A stretch of DNA of 64,000 nt from Carposina sasakii. Lineage: Eukaryota; Arthropoda; Insecta; Lepidoptera; Carposinidae. Under the pieces are notes generated by a model. That model searched no databases. It saw only the letters and a program-made list of their open reading frames with translations, and was not told where the DNA came from. Of the stretch, positions 44,619-58,429 are shown in pieces. The translations under genes and the position numbers were made by a program. The first letter of the stretch is position 1; each line of letters opens with the position of its first letter. Location: assembly GCA_014607495.2 (NCBI GenBank), contig CP053167.1, forward strand, positions 6,138,001 through 6,202,000, read 5' to 3'.

Positions 44619-45604
44619 ATTTTTTTTTGGTGATTGAGTGGGATAATTAATAAGCATTTATATCTTTTCCTATGAAAGTTAGCATTTTTTTATATAATTC
44701 TGCGTATGCTAAACCATCCAAGCATTTGCTTATTATTTATCAAAAAGTCTAGTATAAAAAGTGTCGCATCTCAAAAAACGTACAAAAAGTGTGCGGTTTG
44801 CGGAAGATGCCGCGCGTCAGATCGCAGTCTAATCTGTAACCTATCGGAGGAAAGAATACGAGCTTTTTTTTAAACGTTATTGTGGGCTTAAGTTAAAAGA
44901 GGATGGTGGTTGGTTTTACAAACCGTGTCTTAGTGTCTGCACACACTCCGAATAGTAGATAAGTAGATATACCTTCCAGTGATATGTAATTCTATTATCG
45001 CACTTAATTATGCTATTGAGGGCACTAAGCTAGCTATAAAACATAGATAAATATCTATAGAACTTTCAACATTTAGGGACCTAGGTATAATATCAAAAAA
45101 TCTGTCTATCTGGTCTGGGATAATATCGCTAAGATTCCCCGTTTGCACACGACGTAGCGCCATACACCCACAATCCGTTCTCTTAAACACATACAAATAG
45201 CAGTGGACTGCAATAGGTTCACGACGACGAATCCGTGTTATTGCAACAAACAATTTTAGTTCCAAAATCAGACATTGAAGTTATTATATGAAGCTCTAGG
45301 ACTGACTCGACTAGGATAGTTTAAAAAATATCGCTGTTATTCCCCATTTGCACCACACACATAATCTATCGGCATGCTTTGTATCGAGGCTGTATCCAGT
45401 GATGCGTGTAAGGCGCTGCAGCTGCGGCCAACGCATAGAAGGGTACTCAGCATTTGTATGCTGTTTAGCGAAAATATTGCCATTTGTATTTACTGCAATT
45501 TGTTTGTTTTTGGGTTTTTGGTTTGTAAATGCATGGTAAGAAATATTGTCGCGTGATGAGGTCAACGTCAGAGCATAGGCTTATCATTGTGTATTGAAAT
45601 AGAT

Positions 45605-45875
45605 AGAAGTAGGTAGGTAGGTGGCCGCGTGGTGCCGGCAGAGTAGAATTCGTACCACCCCATGTCTGCCCGTGGGTATCGTATGAGGCGATTAAGGGGG
45701 GAGGTGGGCAGCAGCGCGTCCCGTGTTGACAACATAGTCCAAAAATACAAACTGCGGTCACCAACCCGCCTGCCCAGCGTGGTGACTATGGGCAAATGCC
45801 CCCCATGGCAGACTCGTGGCGTGCCCTGGGGGAGGCCTACGTCCAGCAGTGAACTGCAATAGGCTGATGATGATG
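45605..45875 (+). repeat. LINE 3' region
   Basis: 'ggccgcgtggtgccggcaga' through 'gtgactatgggcaaatgccc' to 'cagcagtgaactgcaatagg' and a TGATGATGATGG tail. Best-kept plus-strand copy in the window, matched by 18830-19085 (-), 28805-29012 and shorter pieces. A small piece of the same end lies at 45195-45235. Confidence 0.75.
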
Positions 45876-46839
45876 ATGGTGAGGTAGGTGGGTATAACAA
45901 CACAAATTATTCCACTAGGTAGTAAGATTAAGAATCGATCGACCCTATCTCTCAGTTTAAACTTAAGTATGGCTAATTTACCTTAAATATACCTATAATC
46001 AGTAAAGTCATACTCGGATCAAACAGAGTTCAACTAACATTTTTAGTATCAAAACATTGTGCGCAAAAGAAACATTTTAAAGTAGTATTTATTTATGAAA
46101 GTACTTTATACAAGTGTAAATGATCTCACCCAACCGATTTCTATTTTAAAATACCAATACACGACGACGGTACCAAAAAGGGCCTAATATGGAATGTTAC
46201 AAAGCCAAGAACAATCTCCACATTGTAAATGCGAAACTACAAAATAAAATTATCGATGCGTAAATTAAGGATTCGGCGCTATTCAGCAAAGGTATGAGCG
46301 CAAATAGAAAAAAAATATCTAAAGAAAATATATTTTAGAGGCGCGTATCTAGATCTCCCGCTGCGGCGTGCCACATTGTTCTTAGACAAACACTTTCTTT
46401 ATAAGAGGAAAAGCAGTATTATTTTATTTTTTAGTAAATCGGCCGCGAGCAGTATTGTTGCCACATTTTTGATGGTTGAATTAATTTGGGTTGGGAGTTT
46501 TGAATCAGCGTCTGTTTTTTTTAGTTATATTATGTTTCGATACCTTTGACCTTATTGACAATGGTTTTTTTGGCAATTAAGTGCTTACTTCTTCGTGTTT
46601 ACTGATAAGTACTTGCCTGCGATTAGGGTCTTTATGGTCTTCAAGATTAGTTTAGGTACTTACTTCATTTTAAACCTTCACATTTATAATGACTCAAATT
46701 ACTTATATTAATTACACTTACGCGACTGTTTTTTATACATATAATAACAAATATCGTTACAAGCTCCAAAATAATTAAACGAACTTCAAAATCAGACACA
46801 ACTAGCATCCCTAATAAAATTGATGGCTCAATCATACAA

Positions 46840-47055
46840 GTAAGCGGGCGCATCGAATACCGTGTTATGGCATCGCAAAGCATCACAAAGCGTAAGAGCG
46901 AGCGTGAAATTAGGCCCGCGTAATTTAGGGCCTAACTCATTCTTGTCCGATTCGCATGGCGAACGCCGCGTGTCGTCCATTGTCGAGCGGCGGCGTGCGA
47001 AACCATTTTTGTTGATTTTGTACTTACTCGCTTTTGGTCGCGGGCCGTTATGATT
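46840..47055. other. CpG-rich patch
   Basis: Elevated GC with GAACGCCGCGTGTCGTCC and GAGCGGCGGCGTGCG. No open frame of interest. Could be a promoter or old repeat. Confidence 0.3.
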
Positions 47056-47320
47056 ATGACGTAAGGCTAATTATGTGTGACAGTAAGGTTGTCTCGTGGG
47101 AGTCTTTTTTTGGGATATCTTTGGGTATATCAATGTTGATTAACTTTAATTTGGATGACTGAGTTTTCTTGTAACTTTATCACTGTAACTCTTCATTTTC
47201 AGCAGTGAAATTGAATCATGATTATGTTATTATATTGATAAAGATAACAAAGGTTTATTTTTGAGTGACTCATCTTATCTAAGTTAATTTGCACGTAGGT
47301 ACTACTTATGTAATTAAATA

Positions 47321-47717
47321 CAGGGTGTTTTATCGTTACCACCATTTGCGAAGGCTACGTAGGTACTCTATACATATATTAAATAAAGTAAAATATGCCA
47401 AATAAATTGGGGGGTAAATGATTTAATTTTTTTTACTGACTTGGTCGCGCGAAATTTAGGTATGTGTTAGTGTGTCCAGTGTTTGTGTAAGCTAGTAAAT
47501 GGGTAGGCTGATTTATTTTTCGTGTAAAATATTTTTTACACGCGTCTACGTGCATTTATGCAAAAAAAACCGCAATCTATAAACTCAACTTTAGACCTTA
47601 ACATCTTGAAAACCAGACACTTCCTAGGTCTCGTGCTTCCATGGAAAAAATTGATTGTGATTATGAGGAGAATCCGTAGTAGGTAATTCAGAAACGTTGA
47701 CGACCAAAAACACCCTG
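47321..47717 (+). mobile_element. MITE family 2, full copy
   Basis: 397 bp from CAGGGTGTTTTATCGTTACC to GACCAAAAACACCCTG between TA sites. It is longer than the copy at 34915-35269 because of several small insertions. Confidence 0.8.
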
Positions 47718-47944
47718 TATACCTAAATTTGCCAGTAATAACTTGATCAACAATTTTCGCATGATGCCGTCACAGCGTGACTGGCAAAGGAAGCGCGCAA
47801 CAAGATATTATCAAAACAAATTAGTATCATATAATCACAATAATTTTGGGAAAACCGAAAACACGATAAAAAAAACGTCAATCCGCATTGATATAATCGA
47901 TAAGAAAATTTTCTGGAATTTTCAATCTCCAAATTCAAAAACGA

Positions 47945-48340
47945 TGTCATACGTTCATACTTCGGTATCGAATGCCGGGGAAAAGCTCTGTGGGCGTGCT
48001 TGGCGCGGTAGTGTGCGTGGGGTTTACATCTGTGTGCGTGCCCGCGCCTGTGTGCCACCCTAGGGTTAGCACAAGCAGACCCCGCCCCTCGCGATGCTCA
48101 CACGGCTCACTTGGAATCAGATGGCTTGGCCAGTCGCAAGCGAGCCGTGACTTAGTGAACGGTTCGCAGCTTCCAACGCACCGGGTGATTTCGCGGTACA
48201 TTGCTCACGAAACTTGTCGAATTAAAGAATAGTCGTTACGCGTGATCGACTGTTGCGGACTGTGATTGTTTTGTGTTATTCGTGTTAAGGACTCGTGGTG
48301 TCTGCCTGTTTTTGTTTAGGTAGGTGGTTTTTTTTATAAG
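47945..48340 (+). promoter_or_regulatory. CpG-rich region, possible promoter and first exon
   Basis: GC-rich island with GTGCGTG and CCCCGCCCC words and ACTTAGTGAAC-type sequence. It grades into AT-rich DNA after a possible donor TTTAG|GTAGGT at about 48319. It lies upstream, on the same strand, of the coding exon at 61937-62163, but a link between them is speculation. Confidence 0.3.
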
Positions 48341-48599
48341 TGGATGGAAATAGGGCCGAGCTGAGGCGTAAAGCTCTACCTATTGATGGCTGAAATTGTA
48401 TGTAGAAACGGAATGGCGTTATATCAATAAAAGCCTTCGACACCTCTTCAGTGTCATTGACCATACCTTCTTTTTTTTTAATATGTATATATTATTAATA
48501 TGGTAGGTAGGTATTTACCTAGTAGGTATCTACTTTAAAAATATATAAGTAAATAAATAAAATACTCAACCTGCACTTGTTTTTGTGCAATAACAATAA

Positions 48600-49035
48600 T
48601 ATATAATATCTTGACTAAGATAAATTTATAAAAATACTTCTCCATTAATATAATCCGTTAGGATATAATATTCACACACTTCACATAACATAAAGGATAT
48701 GGTTGATCGTTTCATCTTTAAACATTGTGCTGAAGGATTCAGATTTGTTTGCCGAGATTTGGTTAGTGTATAGCTATCGGGATGAAGAATAACGTTGCCA
48801 ATGTGTAATTTAGAAAAGAGATGTACTATTTCTTTTACAACTTACTGTCTATGATAAAAATTTATGTGTACAATAAAGAATACTAAAGAATACTAAGAGA
48901 TGGTAAAATTCGTCATCCGAGTATTTGACCCGGTGGCTTAGTGTTTATAGCGGTTGGCACGGTTTGCAGTGGTCGTGGGTTCGATTCCCACTCGGGTGAA
49001 GAATTTTTCCATTTTCTTTATTATTAATTTAATAA
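48600..49035 (+). repeat. Dimeric SINE copy with internal insertions
   Basis: Same body-head-tail order as 26859-27208. A 40-bp insertion lies after CCGTTAGGATAT and another of about 65 bp before AGAGATGGTAAAATTCGTC. The head has lost a few bases at the A box (GGTGGCTTAGTGTTTATAG) but keeps the B box. Confidence 0.65.
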
Positions 49036-49039
49036 TTAT

Positions 49040-52000
49040 TATTTATCTGCTTAAAATAATAATGTTTTTGGTACTACATTATTTACAACAGTGACATGTT
49101 TCGCCAAAAATAAGACATGTAAGCTTTCATGCAAGTAAAACAATAAATAACATTGTTATCTTAATGAAATTGTTATAACATTCCATATTGACAATATACA
49201 CAGTTTACCAAATGTCCACTGTGAAGTAGCTGTTAGAATAAATTAAAAAAAAAACTAATACTTTAGTGTTTTTAACAACTATAGGTAGAAGAAATTTATG
49301 AACATATTGAATTACTTGTAATAGAAAAACGATAGAATATCTACCTGTAACAAACGCCACCCTAATAGGGTAATATGATATTTTATTTATCCAAGTATTT
49401 CGGGGTTGTTTTTAAAAAGTGAAACCGAATCATTTACCATTCGTCCTTTGTGTTGATAATTTGTTAAAGTAAACATTTGGCCTTTATTATATATTTTTTT
49501 AATGAAATTTGATAGGCTGAAGGGCAGAAAATTGCAATTTAGGTATCTTATCTCTATAACATAAGGTATAAGTACTTAGTACTTGTGGTCAATTACTTTC
49601 AAAAAACTAAAAAGTTTAGATATAGGATCAAGTTTATTTATAACAATAAAATTTGTTCGTATAATCCATTTATTTAAATAGATAAATTTTCAGTACATAC
49701 TGTAACTAATTTGAAATAAATTATTGTTAGAGAAGTTTCAATTCAAATTGAATCTAAATAAAAACACACATAGTGCGAACTAAAAAAGATAGACAATCCA
49801 AAAAATAAATTCAAAAATATAAAACAGAAAAAAAAAACAAACAAATCGATCACAATAAAAACGCATTGACAGCCCTGAACGTTTGATCCAGCCGCTTGTA
49901 GAGCGCTCCATTGAAAGTGGTGTAAGTCCGAATTTTGTAATTTAGTTAAATAGAGATCTCGAGCGTATTGTTGCCGAGTATAGGTAATTTCTGCGGTAAG
50001 CGATACTTGTGCACAATGAATGGATGACAGTGACGTAGGACGGCCGGGTCGGACGGACTCTTTAAAAGATTTTTGTACAATGTCGTTACCTTTAAGATGT
50101 GTGGATAGAAAAAAATTGCAAACTAAATTTATTATTTCAAGTATGATATTATAATAATTTGCTATTGTTTCGTAGGTACACACAGTAAATATTGTATTAA
50201 GTAAGTGAAAGTTTATGACGTTTGAAACAAAGTTTATGATGAAAACAATATGAATAGCATATAATAAATTATTTGGGCGTACGACAGTGTCTCGCCAAAT
50301 TGATTAATAAAGCAATTTTCTGGTTAATCTATTTTATCCTTGAATAATTTGAAAGATAGCTCAAATATACCACATTTTAAAAATACAAGTAAAGAATAGG
50401 ATTAAGAAATTTTGAATAGGTGCCACTTTTGAAAAGAAAATAATTGTGTAACTGAGGATAGACTACCAAAAATATTAACTAGATCATGTAAGTAAGAACT
50501 GTGCCTATCTATTAATTAATCAGCAAAAATTATAAATGCTTGCAAGAAAACGACATAAAATCCCAAGTAAAAAAATTAAAGTAGCACAACACGCGTGCAA
50601 CGGCTAAAATTCAAAGCGCACCGCTATAAAATTGACAAAACTACGTAAAAATCAATAAATCGACATACGACCATTCAAGCGTGCCGACAAAGTTGAGAGA
50701 GTCCATTCAGACCATACTGTAACAATTATTTATACTCAAGAACGAGTGTTGACATGCCTATTATGAAACAACTCCCAGGGGTGCCTGTCGCGATTTTTTT
50801 GCCGCATTAATGACATATTTTTCGACAAAAGAGACATAACCATTGACACTGATGTCAGTTCTCACATGCTGTCGTTACACGGCTGTTGTTTGGGTAATAA
50901 ACGATTTTTGACGTTTGTATATAAAGTAGGTAGCGTTAGTAATTTATTGGAATAGACACTTGGCTCGATTATGCATTGAAATTAAATTTATAAAATATAT
51001 TTTTTTGTATTAATGGAAATAAACCATTTACTTTTAAGGGACAATGTAAAATAAGGCCCACTGAGAAGATATTATTCGGCAATGTAAACCTAAAATAAGA
51101 GAAAGTAACAGAGTAGGTAAAATTTTAGTGATTAAGAAATCATATAAATGGAACCTAGAAGGAAATAATTTAGTGAAAAAAATTAAGCGCCAGCCTATTT
51201 ATAACTGCCAATAAGCTTAAAAAAGTCATGTAGCAGTCTATTTTTAAACGTAACATAACATGAAAAGTGTACTATTCATTCAAATAGTTCCTAAACCGAA
51301 TTAAAGCTTCTGTTTCAACACCGACACATCAATCCTAATACCTGAAGCTTTAAACACGAAAATACCTAACATGAACGCTTGAATCTAATCTTCTTATGCC
51401 GCGCTCCTTGTATTACGATATCTATTTTTTTAAAAAAAAACTGATATAATCTGTGACGGCTCCAAAAGGCTCAAAAATAACACCTCTTTGGTCCCAATAA
51501 CCCTGTCCTGCCGACGATGGCCTTTAATAAGGATTAAGATAGTGCCACTTTTAAATATAAAAGCTCTCGACGTGCCTGGTTATTGTTTTTTTATTACAGA
51601 AAATGACGTATTGATATTTTAAGGAGTTCATAAAGATTATTTGATTGTTAGTGATCTACAGTTGGTTCATTCAGACAGCGGGTTTATTAGTTATCCTATG
51701 TTGGTAGAGTTCACCGGGTAATGAAAATGAATGCAAACAGCCAACAACATTTTGAATATTTGTCGAACTAAAATTACGTGACTATTTCTGATGGAAATGG
51801 AAAAAAAATATAATTAGATTATCATGAAAACTTGTAATAGTGTAAAGTAGAGCCAATGAAAACAGGATATTAAAGGTCGGCATTAAATTGAAAATCGTTT
51901 ATTTCCAATTTCCGCCGCAGGACTTGAGTCATACAAGAAACTCATATCACTAGTCGTTGACTCTCACTTCAATTACACTCAAACGTTAAAAATAAGTCTT

Positions 52001-54770
52001 GTGTCGAAGAAAACAAAGTACTACTATCACTCACTCGAGTGACCTCTAAAGAACTACTAGGAATACGAGCCTTCATTTCTGACCATAGATTGGAATGAAT
52101 AGTATAATGTTGATAGACAAGATGCGTTGTCTATGCATAGAGAATCGAGGTAGCCAGATGATTTATCGTGCCGACATTACATGCATGCCAGACCAATGTT
52201 AGTACAGATTGCAAAAAAAAATAATTTTTCTTTGATTTTGAGAACTGGAAATCCAAGAAATAAATTCTTTAATTTTAGGAACTAGAATAATAGATTCAGA
52301 AGATATATTTTACACAAATAATTGTTGCAGTAAGTATCCCAATGAGTGACTGTATGATCAGCTTTATTGCAGGACCTAATAGTCTGATTATAACTTAATA
52401 TAGTGGTTTCATTACAAAAATTAATAAAGTATGTACTTAGCCTTACTGTTATAGGTACTTAATGTAATTACATATTACTGTAAATGTATTGATTGAATGC
52501 AAATTAACTATTAAAAATTTTTCCTTCATACGTATTAAAAAAATATTAATAATCAAGTTCAAATTACGCATGGCCATTGAAATAATTAAAAATTATAGAG
52601 ACATTAAGTTTTGCTGACCATACACAATCCGTATGTAATTTATTTTCCATCTGACATCAGTACCACTTGGCTCTTTAACACTATTCAAGCACTATTCTAC
52701 TGTAGTAGCACCAGATATAATAAATTGATCTATATTTACGACTCTGAGATACCGATCCGATATATATTAGCGACCGCTTACGACCGAATCTGAAACTCTA
52801 CTAAACGTGACCAAGCGGACTATCAAAAAGTCTAATCTATACCCGTGAAAATTTCATCAGAAACGAAAAATTTCCTCATTTATGTATAGAAAAAAAGGTA
52901 AAAAGCGTATTTGATTTAAGTTCTACAATTTAAAGAAGCTTTCAAAATTCACCAACCTACAAGCGCCACATTTTCTCTCTACATCCGTTTTTATCAGTCA
53001 CTATACGAATGTTCAAATTCTATGAATCTATTCAACATTCGAATACCATTCTATTTTCAAACGTTTCCCGCGATCAAAGGCCAGTGACACGCGTGCGTTC
53101 AAAAACTGTCACACAAAAACCTAACTACACTTTTCTGCATCCATTCCGCTGAGAGCACTCGTAACTTGGAACCTCAAAGCCTCTTCCTTTTCATATAAAA
53201 ATCAACCCTGCAAAGTTGTATAAATAATTAACAGCGATGCACTAAGTTTTGTGAGCTTAGACCTTTTGAAATCTCGAGTGGCGTTTTCGTTTGATGTGTA
53301 TATCATTTATTTTCTGTTGCGATGTTACAAATGTCATTCTGTTTGTGGGAAACTTAATATATCTAATAGGTATCTATTAAAACTCTTCCTGCACTTATTT
53401 AATTTAGGTCAGCGCAAAATTCACTCGTTCCCAGTGTCGTAGCTCGTAACATAAACTTCAATGTATGTGCATAAATCTAAGTTAAAAACACCACCAAAAC
53501 TTCCGAACGCGCAAAATAAATTCGAATTTCAATTTGTAAATCTATTCGTTGCGCTAAAGACCGGAACATTAGTACCACCTGCGACATAGTGTACAACTAC
53601 CAACACAACCTCTTACTCGTACATCTTCAGTATGTAAAACGATAGGTTTTAGTTTGTTGTGTACCTATCTAAGGTTGGTAAACTTAGGAGACTGAATCGA
53701 AGTGAAACCTGAAGAGCCTAGGTAAGACAACGAAACCTAAACATGCATGCGTAGCTTCAAGAAAGCTTTAGGTAGGAAGTTAAAAATTGATGCAAATTGT
53801 TTTTAAAGTGATTTTTAACTGTTGGTGTACGTTTCACATTTACCACGTAGCATTTTTATGCAACAATTTTCGTAGTGGCGCTTAATGTAAAGTCTTTTAA
53901 ATGTTGATTCTATACATAAATAATTCTCAAATTAAAGAAATTATTTAAATCTTGAGCTCACATTTTTAGTAGTTATTATATTATTTAGTCGAAACCTATT
54001 TATATCTACCTACATAGATATGATGATTGACATTTTACTATTATCAAATGCTGCGTATAATTACCAATTAAATATTAAAATAGAACTTACTCCATTTTAT
54101 AAACTGATACACACCCATGCACTTAGAATCTATTAAAGCTGGCACTTAAAAAATAATCCTACTATTTTTTAGTATGAAAGAGAGTGATTTAGGTATTAAT
54201 ATGTTTTTAATATGAAAACTCCCTTATAGAATTTAATATAACTTAATTATATGGCTTCTACATCAGAAGTACAGTTCATACGACGAAGTAACTAACCAAT
54301 TAGGTACTACTCGCAGAAGCGGCTCGTCCACGAAGATTATAATCTTTCAATTCCACTATGTTTATACAATAGTGTCCACGCGTTCATCTCAAGTAAGTCG
54401 TAATCTTATGTATCGAGTGGAGCGCTAGCCATCGCGCACCAATGAAACGAAATTTGGTACGATTCCTTGTACTGTATTTAATGGGTGTGAAAGACATACC
54501 TACATAGGCCGGCGCGTGAAACATAAGATTTCGTATGAAAAATCAGTCTAATCTGGAGCGCCGCTCACATTGATTCGTAGTGTGCGTTTACGGCCACTAG
54601 ATGTCGCTTAGTCCGAGTTAGAACGCGATATGGTTGTCCTTAATGTGTTTCATTAGGTTATCTGAGTTTTAATAAAAGTGAGGTTGCATTTCCAAACTGT
54701 AATTTTGCATGCGCTTATATTTAAAAAAATGTGGACCCCCACCTAAAAATATCACGCGCCGCCCCTGACT
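49040..54770. other. Long AT-rich stretch without recognised genes or repeats
   Basis: Nearly 6 kb that lacks the MITEs and SINEs common elsewhere in the window. The longest open frame, 49743-50183 on the minus strand (146 codons), has a hydrophobic C-terminal part and a central segment with mixed codon use, but I see no known motif. It may be intronic DNA of a large gene. Confidence 0.4.
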
Positions 54771-54771
54771 A

Positions 54772-54975
54772 CTCGTAATATTATAAATGCGAAAGTAACC
54801 TGTCTGTCTGTCGCACTTTCATGTCAAAACTACTACTACTTTATAGAAATTAAATTTCATACACCGATGATCTAGAGCCCGAGAAAACATAATATAGGTT
54901 ACTTTTTATCTCGGAAAATCAGTTTTTCCCGAATATTTTCGATTTATGGTTTTTTTTCTGCAGTCCACGTCGAAA
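54772..54975 (-). repeat. Interspersed repeat, degenerate copy
   Basis: Minus-strand relative of the CCGCGAC family: TAATATTATAAATGCGAAAG end, (CTGT)n, 'ataggttactttttatctcg' and CTGCAGTCCACG. Confidence 0.6.
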
Positions 54976-55163
54976 TTCTTGCGGAAGTTACCTACTGATA
55001 TAATATTCTGCATAAAACTTATCAAGAATGATTCATAATATTATGATATGAGTAGTGCGTATTTTTGATAAATATTGTCATCATTTAGATAGACTATTAA
55101 TTAAGATTAAAAAAAACCATAAAATTTTCCAAGATAATAAAATGATGATGATAACATTTATTA

Positions 55164-55564
55164 CAGAGCGTCTGTTTGTTGCCACCGTTTACAAAGGATA
55201 CGTACTCTTTATATTTATGCCACCAAAATTGCTGAGATACGATGTTAATTTTTTTGAAAAAAAAAAATATTGGCTTCTTCGCGCGGAATGTGTGATAACG
55301 TCTAGTGTTTGTGTTAGTTTATTTATAGGCTGTTATTAATTAGTTTAGTTAGTTTGTTTAGGTCAGGTTAGTAAGTTTTGTTAGTTTTGTTTACACGCGT
55401 CTACGTGCATTTACGAAAAAAAAACTCAATCTAATAACTCAACTTTGGACCTTTAATATCATGGGAACCATACACTTCACAGGTATACTACCATGAAGAC
55501 AATTTGTTCGTGATGATGAGGGAAATCCGTCGTATTCGAAAACGGACGACCAAAAATCACCCTG
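55164..55564 (+). mobile_element. MITE family 2, degenerate copy
   Basis: 401 bp from CAGAGCGTCTGTTTGTTGCC to GACCAAAAATCACCCTG. The left end is worn, and the interior has a TTAGTTTAG-rich expansion at about 55336-55385. Confidence 0.65.
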
Positions 55565-55569
55565 TGTGT

Positions 55570-57445
55570 GTGAAGGTACCTACCATATTAATAGTTTGTA
55601 AGTAGTAGGTATGGACACGTGTTTTTCTATAATTGTAATCATAATTACATAACTAGATAAGCAGATAATGTTATGTTTTATGACAGTGGTGACTAATTCT
55701 TGTTAAGTAGGTATTTTAGATAATCTTATACTCGTATTTAGCCTATACACACCTAGTCTATATAAACCTAGCGCCGTCAAAATCAAGATTATATATCTAT
55801 CAACTCCGTCCGTTTTAGGTACGTTTTTACACTAAGTTGTTTTTAAAGAAATCGTCATACCTAAATAAAATCGGGAAAAAATAAAAATATATAGGGCATT
55901 CCAAGCTAACGGTGACCGAATATGTGAAAAACTGTTTATTATAAAAACGTTTTAATTACAGCTTAACGTCTTATAAACATTACATATTTATTCACCTATA
56001 ACTTCGTGAAACCTCCGCCATAGAGGATACGTTTATCATGGATGAAAATGATATCTCTCGAATAAATACGAGTCAAGTTTTAAAAAAATTATAAACCTTC
56101 CGTAGAAACTTGTAGTAATCGTAAATAAGTACTACGAATTTATAGATGAGTGTGTAAGATAATCTCGTTGAACAATTTTGTTTTGTTGTAAAATCAAGTT
56201 TTAAAAATTATTACAGAATCTTCCAATAAAAACTTGGGTAATCGTATTTTTTACAAATTTTCAGGTGATTTATAAGGTAATAGTGTTGTACATTATTTTC
56301 TACTATAAATTTTAATAAAGCACTAAAAGGGCTATAGTGTCTAATCCATTTTTTTATTGATTAACATGTTAATCTCCACGTATTTTCGAAAAGAATCGAA
56401 AGAAGCTATTTAACATTTTACTCGATAAAAAACTAGGTCGATTTTAAATGCATTTTGATTGATATTAGACTTGAAATGAAGCAGTTTTGATAAAAAATTA
56501 CCGTTTCAATAGCTAATCAGTTTTTCCAGGGATATGATTGGATTAATTTGTAATAATAAAGTTCCAAAATTAAAAAAAAAACCCAAAAACCTATAATTCA
56601 ATCCTAAAACTAGAAAAATGGTTCGCACGCACTAAGTAAATTATTCTTCGGTAGATTCTTCGGTGATTATTGTATTTGTTGTTCGTGAAACGATAAAATG
56701 TCTTTGTAGGTAAGTAGGTAAGTAATATAACCTAACTACATACCTAATATTAACTATAGTAGGTACATAGGTATCCTATCAAAATATTATATTTACAATA
56801 TTTATTGTTATTACTAACTTAATTTTAAAAACATAAAAAATACAAAACAAACATAAAACCTTTTAAAATACTGACTAACTAATTTATTAAAAGTACTTAC
56901 GTATGCATAGATCATAATAAGTGGTTCCGTAGGAGCAGTTGTGTACGTATTGCAAGGTTTGCTCGATTCTGGTTTCTCATCGCGACTGTAGTTGCCTGCG
57001 ATCGAAAACATGAGTCGTGGGATTAGAAGGCCTGCGGAGGATATAAGACAGATGAGACAGACAAGAAAAATTCAAAACATGCCCTAAAAACTCACCCGTC
57101 AATGTATTGTATATTTAATACAAAACTAAACTTTAGTTAACCATTTTCTATCATGTACTATGACAATTGATTTCTGCTAGATTTTAACAAGATAAAGTAT
57201 GGGAATGGTTAAAATCGTTGGCACTTTATCCGGTTTAAAGTGGTTTGCATGCCTTTGACAAGCTCAGACGGCCACTTACAACGGAAAACAATTTTTTTAA
57301 GCGGTAACGTACATTTTACCCCACCTCCTCTATTGGTTAGACGTAAGTAGGTAATGATTTTTATTTGTTGATTTTTTACTGCAAAAAAAAAAAACAAAAG
57401 AAAAGTGTAATTGGCGATTACGTGTTTTTTGCTCTACCTGCATAT
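55570..57445. other. Intergenic, nothing recognised
   Basis: AT-rich sequence. No gene, RNA or repeat could be supported. Confidence 0.4.
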
Positions 57446-57451
57446 TTGATA

Positions 57452-58427
57452 CTAGTGGACGCCCGCGACTCCGTCCGCGTGGACTACAGAAAAAAAAATG
57501 TCGAAATTATCCGGGATAAAAACATTTTCCCGGGATAAAAAGTAGCCTATATGTTAAGTGGGACCTGTCACAATATATTCCTGAAAACTGCACCGAAATC
57601 GGTTAAGCCGTTCCTGAGATTAGCGTGCACAAACGCACAGACAGTCCCTTTCCGTGGGAATTTCGGGAAATCAATTCTTAGTGCTTCCCCGCAGTCTCCG
57701 ATTTTAGCTTCACATGTACAGCGGTTTTTGTAAAAAAATTGAATTCCCGTTAGTCCCCTTCCCGTGGGAATTTCGGGAAATTCGTTCTTAGCGCTCCCTC
57801 GCAGTCCCTAATGAACGTACAGGTCTAATTTCGAATTCATATGTATCGCGCTTGTCGTAAAAAAATGAATTCCCGTTTGTCCCCTTCCCGTGGGAGTTTC
57901 GAGAAATCCGTTCCTAGTGCTTCCTCGGGGTCCCAAATAAACAAATATGCCCAACTTAAGATTCATATGTGTAACCGTTTTCATAAAAAATAATTAATTC
58001 CCGTTGGCCCCCTTCCCGTGGGAATTTCGGGAAATTCGTCCTTAGTGCTTACTTGCAGTCCCTAATGAACATCTATGCCCAATTTCAGCTTAATATGTAT
58101 AGCGGTTTTCGTAAAAATTATGAATTCCCGTTTGTCCCCTTCCCGTGGGAATTTCGGGAAATCCGTTTTTAGTCCTCCCTTGCTCTCCCCAATGAACATA
58201 TATGCCCGATTTCAGCTTCATATGTATAGTGGTTTTCGTAAAAAATATAGAATTCCCGTTTGTCGCCTTCCCGTGGGAATATCGGGAAATTCTTATAGCC
58301 TATGTTCATCCAGGTCCTATAAGGATTCTAACGGTGAAAGAATTTTTAAAATCGGTCCAGTAGTTTTTGAGCCTATTCATTACAACCAAACAAACAAAGT
58401 TTTCCTCTTTATAATATTAGTGTAGAT
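57452..58427 (+). repeat. Interspersed repeat expanded by an internal tandem array
   Basis: The element begins ACTAGTGGACGCCCGCGACT and ends 'ataatattagtgtagat'. Its middle is replaced by six tandem units that each start with CCGTGGGAATTTCGGGAAAT. The unit starts are at 57652, 57762, 57888, 58016, 58143 and 58271, so the period is 126-128 bp except for the shorter first unit. The 5' part is close to 24146-24446 and the 3' part (AAAATCGGTCCAGTAGTTTT) belongs to a different subfamily, so the copy is chimeric. Confidence 0.8.
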
Positions 58428-58429
58428 AG

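Noticed and set aside
49743..50183. 146-codon minus-strand gene
   Set aside because: No recognisable motif, an AT-rich hydrophobic end, and no convincing splice or promoter context. Kept only as a note in the surrounding stretch.
57645..58290. CRISPR-like array
   Set aside because: Units are contiguous 127-bp tandem copies without unique spacers, inside a eukaryotic transposon relic.
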